Assembly (NCBI GenBank): GCA_041485905.1
Contig: JBGPKK010000138.1
Location: forward strand, 1-12,531
Source of the DNA: JAHFUI01 sp041485905
GTDB lineage: Bacteria; Acidobacteriota; Vicinamibacteria; Vicinamibacterales; CAVVIG01
Direction: 5' to 3'
Length of the DNA: 12,531 bases
Each line of letters starts with the position of its first letter. Position 1 is the stretch's first letter. Shown here piece after piece: positions 8,118-12,531 of the stretch. The translations under genes and the position numbers were made by a program. The notes below the pieces were generated by a model. The model was not told where the DNA came from and ran no database searches. It saw nothing but the letters and a program-made list of their open reading frames with translations.

Positions 8118-8139
8118 ATTGTAATGCAATCGCATGCAT
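8118..8139 (-). promoter_or_regulatory. Possible promoter and operator of the RHH/PIN pair
   Basis: On the minus strand TACAAT (complement of 8118-8123) resembles a -10 box, 24 nt before the antitoxin ATG. Next to it an imperfect inverted repeat, ATGCA-n6-TGCAT (8124-8139), could be the operator for the RHH dimer. No convincing -35 box is present. This rests on pattern only. Confidence 0.3.
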
Positions 8140-8438
8140 CCAGACGGTGGGCCGCATTGGATGAACCGCAGCGCACTACTCCTGCCGCGCGACGCCACGA
8201 TGGCGGCCGCAACCATACAACCCTCAACAATTGACCCACGCGCGCACCTCGCGTTCGGTCGCCTGGATAACGCGCGTGGCCCGCGCGTAATCACCTGCTC
8301 GCGGGTAAACGCGGCGACGGCCATGGCCATCTCTGGAGTGCTATCATCCTGCACCCGTTGCACATGGCAGTAATCGGAGAGGTGCACTCACGGTTTTGTA
8401 CTCCGCGAGCGATCCGTTCCGGTCTACTCCATAGACTG
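8140..8438. other. Gene-poor stretch left of the cassette array
   Basis: No open frame here resembles a known protein on either strand, and none has a ribosome site I would trust. The main structure is a set of GC-rich inverted repeats: CCACGCGCG (8236-8244) pairs with CGCGCGTGG (8271-8279), and part of the latter can instead pair with CGCGCGT (8282-8288). I see no attC, attI or integrase gene. The stretch ends at the G of the first cassette boundary (8438). Confidence 0.5.
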
Positions 8439-8444
8439 TTCTAC
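8438..8444 (+). other. R' core (GTTCTAC), left edge of cassette 1
   Basis: GTTCTAC is the exact reverse complement of the R'' box GTAGAAC at 9178-9184, which places the left edge of the methyltransferase cassette at G/TT (8438/8439). No L boxes or hairpin are seen upstream, so the sequence to the left is not a recognisable attC. Confidence 0.7.
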
Positions 8445-8457
8445 GGGCGGAAGATTG

Positions 8458-8502
8458 ATGCCGCTGAATAGGGGCGTCTTCAGATTGGGGCGCGTGCATT
8501 GA
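8458..8502 (+). promoter_or_regulatory. Possible 14-codon leader ORF coupled to the methyltransferase
   Basis: ATG at 8458, preceded by GGAAG, opens a 14-codon frame whose TGA (8500-8502) overlaps the TTG start of the methyltransferase (8499-8501) as TTGA. Such an overlap can couple translation. It could be chance, or mark a -1 frameshift at the true N-terminus of the methyltransferase. Confidence 0.25.
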
Positions 8503-9101
8503 CGTGGCGGCAGAAGACCTTCGCTGGGTTATACCGCCGCGCGAAGACGCCTGAGCTGCTTCCATGGCATCGGGAGGCGCCGGCTCTATTGCGCGCCGCG
8601 GCTGAACGGCGCCGTCACGGCCGAGTGTTGGACGTCGGCTGCGGTGCCGGCGTTCATGCCGTCTACCTTGCGCAGCTGGGATTCTCGGTTGTCGGTGTTG
8701 ACTTCGTCCCGGCTGCACTGACGCTTGCGCGGCAGCGCGCTCTTGCTGCGGGTGTCGAGTTGGAGTTGGTGGAGTCCGACGTCCTCTCGTACGACCCGGT
8801 TTCGCCGTTCGATCTGGTAGTCGATTCCGGTTGCCTTCATCACGTCCCGGCTCGCAAGGTGAATGCGTACCGTGCTCGAGTCGACCGTTGGTTGCGGCCC
8901 GGCGGCGACTACCTACTGATTCACTTTTGCAAGCGGCATGCACTAGATTGGCGGCCCGTAGGTCCCAGACGTACCGAGAAGTCCGACGTTGTGCGCTTGT
9001 TTGCTCCGCTGCGTCTGGAGGCCTACGACGAGACCTTCTTCGACCTCGCCTTTCCTATCGGCAGGTCCCTTGCCGGGATCTACTGGTTCCGCCGCGTCTG
9101 A
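8499..9101 (+). CDS. Class I SAM-dependent methyltransferase (cassette 1)
   Basis: A 200-residue Rossmann-fold methyltransferase. Motif I is VLDVGCGAGVHAVYLA (Asp45, Gly47, Gly49, Gly51), an acidic residue after strand 2 (VVGVDF, Asp68) should bind the SAM ribose, and post-motifs VESDVLSYD and DLVVDSGCLHHVP follow, then WLRPGGDYLLIHF. The N-terminal LPWHREAP resembles small-molecule or thiol methyltransferases. There is no NPPY/DPPY motif, so DNA adenine or N4-cytosine methylation is unlikely. The substrate is unknown. The only start found after the upstream TAG (8469) is TTG at 8499, with GGGG 8 nt before it. It is the gene of the first cassette, 60 nt from the cassette edge, and its attC starts 76 nt after the stop. 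Confidence 0.85.
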   Translation: MTWRQKTFAGLYRRAKTPELLPWHREAPALLRAAAERRRHGRVLDVGCGAGVHAVYLAQLGFSVVGVDFVPAALTLARQRALAAGVELELVESDVLSYDPVSPFDLVVDSGCLHHVPARKVNAYRARVDRWLRPGGDYLLIHFCKRHALDWRPVGPRRTEKSDVVRLFAPLRLEAYDETFFDLAFPIGRSLAGIYWFRRV

Positions 9102-9177
9102 CGTTGTCCCGAGTGAGTGTGTCCACGATGGTCAGGCAAGGTGCGCTGGAGTCCGAAGGTCGCGTCGGTTGCCCGCC

Positions 9178-9238
9178 GTAGAACTCGGCGCTGGAGCAGA
9201 CGCTCGCTTCGCTCGCGCTGCTCAGCGCCAGGTTAGCC
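9178..9238 (+). other. attC site A (end of methyltransferase cassette)
   Basis: R'' is GTAGAAC (9178-9184) and R' is GTTAGCC (9232-9238). Between them GGCGCT, GAGCAG and CGC (9187-9192, 9194-9199, 9201-9203) pair with GCG, CTGCTC and AGCGCC (9215-9229). Top-strand G9193 and A9200 are left unpaired, matching the extrahelical bases that orient integrase on the bottom strand. The loop is 11 nt. Cut point is 9232/9233. Confidence 0.85.
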
Positions 9239-9277
9239 GGCTCCACAAATCTCTCGACCGCAGCGGTGGGTTAATTG

Positions 9278-10477
9278 ATGGACACGCTTCACAAGGCACT
9301 GCTGACCCAGCTCAGCGACCTAGGTCCAACTGCAGCCACTGCATTGGTGGCAAGGAAGCTAGCGAAGCGACAGCTGAAGCTGTCGAACGAACAGACGCGG
9401 CAACTTATCGCGTACTTTGCGGGTCGACGCAAGGCCCCTCCAAGGTTTCGCTTCACGGGTTTGGCACAAAAGAAGATCGCGATTCGAGTTACGCCTGGAG
9501 AGACCGAACGGCTGGTGGCCCGCCTCGAACGCGTTATTGCCCGCCTGCCGAAAAGGTTTCACCCTTTGGTGGCCGACCTCGCCGACGGCCTGCTCCCGAC
9601 GTTCAGGAAGAATTGGCCCGCGGAGTCTCATAGGCGGGCTCGCACGATCGCCACATTCGAGGCACGGCTGTTGAGGCGGTGGCACAGACCCCTCGACGAG
9701 CTCCATTTGCTGGTTGCGATCTCGAAAGACTACGGCGTCGCGATGACCGAAGTAGTTCGGACTCGGCAGCCGAAAACAAACCCCATCTCTGCCGATATTC
9801 TCTTCCGGTTGCAAGGACGAGCCTGTCAAGTGGCGGACGAGATAGTCCTGCTCCTCTCTCATGGCTTCGCGGACGGTGCGATGGCTCGTTGACGCACGCT
9901 CCACGAAATAGCTGTTACCGCAATGTTCCTTTCGGAACATGGGGAACCTGCGGCCGAGCGGTATGCGCTCCACGACATCGTCGAGGTCCGTAAGGCCGCG
10001 CACCTGTACCAACTGCATTGCCGTCGACTGAAATCGAAGCGCCTCGGCGCCAGGGAATTGAACCGGACGGAGCGCGCCTATCAGGCCGCACTCGCCCGAT
10101 TCGGTCCCAATTTCAAAGAGCAGTATGGATGGGCGTCCGATGCGCTCGGCAAACCGAAGCGGACATTTGCCGACATTGAACTCGCCACCGGTGTCGAGCA
10201 CCTGAGACCGTACTACAAACTCGCGAGTCACAATGTGCATGCCAATCCGAGGGGCGTCTTTTTCAGACTCGGCATGTTGAAAGAGAGGCAGATGATCTTG
10301 GCCGGCCCGAGTGACGCGGGGCTGGCCGACCCGGGTCAGAGTGCGGCGATATCCCTGGCTCAGGTGGCAGCGGCCATCTGTCGGTTTCATCCGACCCTGG
10401 ACTCCTGTGTTATGGCGAAACTGATTGGCAACCTCGCAGACGATGTCACTCAAGCGTTCGCCGACGTCGCCCAATAG
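9278..10477 (+). pseudogene. DUF5677-family gene with an in-frame TGA (cassette 2)
   Basis: One reading frame runs from ATG 9278 (GGTGGG 7 nt upstream) to TAG 10477, 399 codons, interrupted only by TGA at 9890-9892 (codon 205). The C-terminal 270 codons match DUF5677: VADEIVLLLSHGFADGAMAR, then the TGA, then RTLHEIAVTAMFLSEHGEPA, EQYGWASDALGK, HNVHANPRG and GPSDAGLADPGQSAAISL. In this family the motif before TLHE normally reads R-W/F-R, so the TGA probably replaced a Trp TGG. The frame after the stop stays open and conserved-looking for 194 codons, so the change is recent, is read through, or is a sequencing error. As written it makes a 204-residue protein. Residues 1-130 are Arg-rich and unrecognised. 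DUF5677 function is unknown. Confidence 0.8.
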
Positions 10478-10490
10478 TATGTTGTCAGCC

Positions 10491-10562
10491 GGCTAACATG
10501 GCTTGCAGCCGTCGGCGGCTGGTGTGATCATGAGCCCCCGAGGCTGAAGCCTGGCGTTAGGC
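10491..10562 (+). other. attC site B (end of DUF5677 cassette)
   Basis: R'' is GGCTAAC (10491-10497) and R' is GTTAGGC (10556-10562). GGCTT (10500-10504) pairs with AAGCC (10547-10551), CAGCC (10506-10510) with GGCTG (10542-10546) and TCGG (10512-10515) with CCGA (10538-10541). G10505 and G10511 remain unpaired. A further GGCT/AGCC pairing closes the terminal loop. It begins 13 bp after the DUF5677 stop. Cut point is 10556/10557. Confidence 0.9.
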
Positions 10563-10589
10563 GACTTGAGCATCGAGAGGGTCAGTCGG

Positions 10590-11744
10590 ATGCAGGTTCT
10601 CCTTAGCCCGAGCAACAACGACCCGAATCAGCTGCGACGCATATACGCCAGAGCACTGCGCGAAGCGACTGAGATCTACATCGCGTCCGCTTACCTGACT
10701 GACTGGGCCGAAGATCAGGCCGTCGGAAAGTTATGCAAGCAGATCGTGTTTGTCGTCGGCACGGACTTCGGGCTCAGCCGAAAGGCCGCAATGCGAAGCG
10801 TCCTCCATTGGATGCCGAAGCGCGGTTCCTGCACGTTCCTCGCAGTCCCAAGCATGGCCGGTGGTGGCTTCCATCCCAAGATCGTGGCATGGCGGACGAA
10901 GGGTGGTCGATGCTACACGCTCACCGGCTCGTCGAACCTCTCAAAAGCGGCCTTCAGTGGGAATTGCGAAGCAAACATCTTTTCTGAAATCACCGACAAG
11001 CAGTTCCGCCACATCGAGGAGTGGTTGGAGCCCCTGATCGCCAAAGCGGTTCCTATCACAGAGGACTGGATTGACAACCACTACAAGGAAGCGCCAGTTA
11101 AAGCCAGCGGCGGGGCAGCCCATTCCTTGGCGCCTCCCGTGAAACTGGTACTGCCTGAGGGACCCACCTACGCGCAAGCCGTTCGCGAGCGCCGGAAGCA
11201 GCAGGGGACGTTTAAGGAGATCAAGCGGCAGATTTCGACGGACGTTCGCCGCTGCGCTGAAGGGAAGATGGGCGATAGCGAGTGTTGGAGGTGCTTCTGG
11301 GAGATCTGGTCAGGTCACGAATCGCGATTTCAGGGCAGCGGTATTCAGTTCAGCGGCAAGTCGGCGAAATGGCGGCAAGCGTGCCGAGCGCTCGTTGCTA
11401 TTCTGCAGGCGGATCGGCGTCTTGGACCGCAGCACGCTCTTGATGCTGTCGTCAGTCGCGAAATCGACCGTCTTGCACAACTGCGAAATCCGGCACGCGG
11501 CGCGTGGTTATCTGAGATGCTGTGTCACTACTTTCCGGATCTTTATCCAATTCGGAACTCCCCCGTCACGAAGTGGCTAGGTTCGAACAAATGGCGCGGT
11601 CGTCGCGGCTCAAGTGAAGGGCAGAGATACGTCGAACTGGCGAAGCAACTGCGCTACGCCGTCCTCAACCGGCCCGCCGGCGCACGAAATCTGGCGGAAC
11701 TCGATTACGCGATTTGGCTCTGGGTTCAGAATCGGGGACTGTAA
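10590..11744 (+). CDS. Single-HKD phospholipase D-like nuclease with C-terminal accessory domain (cassette 3)
   Basis: A 384-residue protein. Residues 1-160 form a phospholipase D-like domain with one HxK motif (FHPKIVAW, His95 and Lys97) followed by GSSNLSKAAF (113-122) and NCEANIF (Glu127). The Asp of the classic HKD is absent, as in many nuclease members of the superfamily. One motif per chain implies a dimeric active site, as in Nuc- and BfiI-type nucleases. A Lys/Arg-rich linker (about 160-215) leads to a C-terminal domain with FWEIWSGHESRFQ and FPDLYPIRNSPVTKWLG (315-331), reminiscent of accessory domains of restriction enzymes; I cannot name it. The ATG at 10590 is chosen for AGAGGG 8 nt upstream; a TTG at 10566 is in frame. 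The gene starts 34 nt from the cassette edge. A defence role is an inference. Confidence 0.8.
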   Translation: MQVLLSPSNNDPNQLRRIYARALREATEIYIASAYLTDWAEDQAVGKLCKQIVFVVGTDFGLSRKAAMRSVLHWMPKRGSCTFLAVPSMAGGGFHPKIVAWRTKGGRCYTLTGSSNLSKAAFSGNCEANIFSEITDKQFRHIEEWLEPLIAKAVPITEDWIDNHYKEAPVKASGGAAHSLAPPVKLVLPEGPTYAQAVRERRKQQGTFKEIKRQISTDVRRCAEGKMGDSECWRCFWEIWSGHESRFQGSGIQFSGKSAKWRQACRALVAILQADRRLGPQHALDAVVSREIDRLAQLRNPARGAWLSEMLCHYFPDLYPIRNSPVTKWLGSNKWRGRRGSSEGQRYVELAKQLRYAVLNRPAGARNLAELDYAIWLWVQNRGL

Positions 11745-11757
11745 TCCGCAGCGAGTC

Positions 11758-11824
11758 GCCTAACATCAACTGGAGCCGACGGCGCATGGGCAGTTCGCGC
11801 CGCGGCTCAGTTGTGGCGTTGGGC
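11758..11824 (+). other. attC site C (end of PLD-nuclease cassette)
   Basis: This is the clearest of the three. R'' is GCCTAAC (11758-11764) and R' is GTTGGGC (11818-11824). CAACT (11767-11771) pairs with AGTTG (11809-11813), GAGCCG (11773-11778) with CGGCTC (11803-11808) and CGGCGC (11780-11785) with GCGCCG (11797-11802). That is 17 bp with G11772 and A11779 extrahelical and an 11-nt loop. It starts 13 bp after the nuclease stop. Cut point is 11818/11819. Confidence 0.95.
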
Positions 11825-11845
11825 ACATATGAATCAGCATGGCGG

Positions 11846-11851
11846 TATACT
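11846..11851 (+). promoter_or_regulatory. Possible -10 box for the DUF433 gene
   Basis: TATACT lies 22 nt before the DUF433 ATG. No good -35 box sits 16-18 bp upstream. Antitoxin cassettes often carry their own promoter, which makes the match worth noting, but the evidence is slight. Confidence 0.2.
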
Positions 11852-11873
11852 CGAATCCACAGGACCTCAGCCC

Positions 11874-12098
11874 ATGCCCACCAAGCCCGCAGTGGTCTAC
11901 AGCGACCCGGATATTTTGAGCGGCACTCCAGAGTTCGTGGGAACGCGCGTTCCGGTGCAGTCGCTCTTCGACTACATCGAGGGTGGCGACACGCTCGATG
12001 AGTTTCTCCGCCAGTTTCCGTCGGTCACGCGCGAGCAGGCGATCGCGGCGCTTGAATTGGCACGCGACACGCTCCTGACCAGTGCGCGTTCTGCTTGA
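11874..12098 (+). CDS. DUF433 antitoxin-like protein
   Basis: A 74-residue protein with the typical DUF433 pattern: DPDILSGTPEFVGTRVPVQSLFDYIEGGDTLDEF, then FPSVTREQAIAALELARDTLL. Members are small winged-helix-like proteins, commonly antitoxins encoded just before a DUF5615 PIN-like toxin. The ATG at 11874 fits the family's usual N-terminus (VYSDPDIL). An ATG at 11829 would add 15 residues with no similarity. The gene starts 55 nt after the last cassette cut point. Its 3' end overlaps a toxin start (GTG 12082) by 17 bp, the normal arrangement, but that toxin is truncated, so this antitoxin appears to be an orphan. Confidence 0.88.
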   Translation: MPTKPAVVYSDPDILSGTPEFVGTRVPVQSLFDYIEGGDTLDEFLRQFPSVTREQAIAALELARDTLLTSARSA

Positions 12099-12159
12099 CG
12101 AGAACGTTCCACACGACCTGATTCCGGAGTTCCCCGGTCACGACGTGCTCCATGTCTGA
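12082..12159 (+). pseudogene. Truncated DUF5615 PIN-like toxin remnant
   Basis: The 25 codons from GTG 12082 read VRVLLDENVPHDL, then EFPGHDVLHV, then TGA. This is the N-terminal signature of DUF5615 PIN-like toxins ([MV]RVLLDENLPHDL, then GHEV), including the first catalytic Asp. A full member has about 110 residues, so roughly 85 residues, including the later acidic residues, are missing. The break falls near 12155, beside a short run of AGAC repeats (12161-12175), and new sequence begins there. It cannot be an active nuclease. Confidence 0.75.
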
Positions 12160-12189
12160 CAGACAGACATCAGACGCAGGAAATACGCG

Positions 12190-12531
12190 ATGAATCAAGA
12201 CCGAATGAGATTCGCCGCTTCGAACATCGCGATCGTGCTCGCCATTGGAGCGACAGCGGGGATGACAGCACAGACCAAACATCCCGCGCCTTTGTCAATC
12301 GCGCGGCAAGGCTACGTGTTCGCGGGCGGGAAATATTCGACCGTGAACGGCCGGCAGGTCATGAGCGGCCAGCTCTATGCCGAGTTCCAGATCCCGAGCA
12401 AACAGACGCACCCCTGGCCCATCGTCATGATTCACGGCGGCTCGCAGTCGGGAACCAACTTTACGGGAACGCCCGATGGCCGCGAGGGTTGGGCGCAGTT
12501 CTTTTTGCGACGTGGCTATCCGGTCTACGTG
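12190..12531 (+). CDS. Exported alpha/beta hydrolase (C-terminus beyond window)
   Basis: The frame is open from ATG 12190 to the right edge (114 codons), with AGGA at 12178-12181, 8 nt before the start. Residues 1-28 form a signal peptide (IAIVLAIGATAGMTAQ). Then come GGKYSTVNGRQVMSGQLYAE and PIVMIHGGSQSGTNF, where HGG (82-84) is the oxyanion-hole turn of alpha/beta hydrolases, and TPDGREGWAQFFLRRGYPVYV. The nucleophile elbow, acid and histidine lie beyond the window. Related exported proteins are annotated as esterases or lipases; the substrate is unknown. It seems to be the first host gene to the right of the cassette region. Confidence 0.85.
   Translation, partial: MNQDRMRFAASNIAIVLAIGATAGMTAQTKHPAPLSIARQGYVFAGGKYSTVNGRQVMSGQLYAEFQIPSKQTHPWPIVMIHGGSQSGTNFTGTPDGREGWAQFFLRRGYPVYV

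Larger units (their letters stand above)
8439..11818 (+). mobile_element. Integron cassette array without integrase (CALIN), three cassettes
   Basis: Three consecutive cassettes, each with a plus-strand gene and a 3' attC, are bounded by G/TT cut points at 8438/8439, 9232/9233, 10556/10557 and 11818/11819. The left-edge R' box of each cassette is the exact reverse complement of the R'' box of its own attC: GTTCTAC with GTAGAAC, GTTAGCC with GGCTAAC, GTTAGGC with GCCTAAC. In a circular cassette these two boxes face each other, so the agreement shows that the pieces arrived as cassettes. No integrase gene is in the window. A fourth cassette may begin at 11819 but no attC follows it. Confidence 0.9.

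Noticed and set aside
8055..8387. Minus-strand frame of 110 codons in the stretch left of the array.
   Set aside because: No similarity to any family I know, no ribosome site, and it overlaps the antitoxin start region.
8112..8438. 8-bp complementary words CAGTCTAT (8112-8119) and ATAGACTG (8431-8438), the second ending at the cassette boundary.
   Set aside because: They are 310 bp apart with no extended pairing. A chance match of this length is quite likely.
9275..10477. Two separate genes, 9278-9892 and 9923-10477.
   Set aside because: Both are in the same frame, the DUF5677 motif runs across the TGA, and the second ATG lies inside the domain without a ribosome site. One interrupted gene explains it better.
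8499..11744. Methyltransferase plus PLD nuclease read as a restriction-modification system.
   Set aside because: The methyltransferase has no NPPY/DPPY-type DNA-methylation motif and looks like a small-molecule enzyme. The two genes are in different cassettes separated by the DUF5677 cassette.
1..12531. CRISPR array, tRNA or rRNA genes.
   Set aside because: I saw no regularly spaced direct repeats, no tRNA cloverleaf and no rRNA-like sequence.

Overview
The window looks like a piece of a GC-rich, soil-type Acidobacteriota chromosome (Vicinamibacteria-like). This is an inference. It rests on a secreted DUF1592 multidomain cytochrome, a Tat-exported DUF1552 protein and an ankyrin protein in one operon, on an exported amidohydrolase, and on the base composition. 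Planctomycetes, Verrucomicrobia and myxobacteria also carry DUF1552/DUF1592 pairs, so the phylum call is moderate.

Left half (1-7374), chromosomal and metabolic. On the minus strand an operon reads leftwards: DUF1592 cytochrome (4594 to 2174), DUF1552 protein (2063 to 714) and an ankyrin-repeat protein (705 off the left edge). Two near-identical 30-bp palindromic units separate the first two genes. Divergent from this, across a 135-bp gap, lie an exported amidohydrolase (4730-6094) and an exported protein made of two fused carboxymuconolactone-decarboxylase-like halves (6157-7374).

Middle (7413-8438). A minus-strand ribbon-helix-helix/PIN toxin-antitoxin pair (VapBC type) is followed by about 340 bp with no gene I can recognise.

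Right half (8439-11818), the main discovery. This is a run of three integron gene cassettes with no integrase in the window, i.e. a CALIN-type array. Each cassette has one plus-strand gene and ends in an attC site: a class I SAM methyltransferase, a DUF5677 gene broken by one in-frame TGA, and a single-HKD phospholipase-D-like nuclease with an extra C-terminal domain. The three attC sites (9178-9238, 10491-10562, 11758-11824) fold into imperfect hairpins with extrahelical bases. In every cassette the 7-bp R' box at its left edge is the exact reverse complement of the R'' box of its own attC (7/7 in all three). That is expected only if each piece was once a circular cassette.

Right end (11819-12531). 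After the last attC comes a DUF433 antitoxin gene overlapped by a 25-codon stump of its usual DUF5615 PIN-like toxin. This is probably a fourth cassette that lost its 3' end, or host sequence beside the insertion. The window ends inside an exported alpha/beta hydrolase gene.
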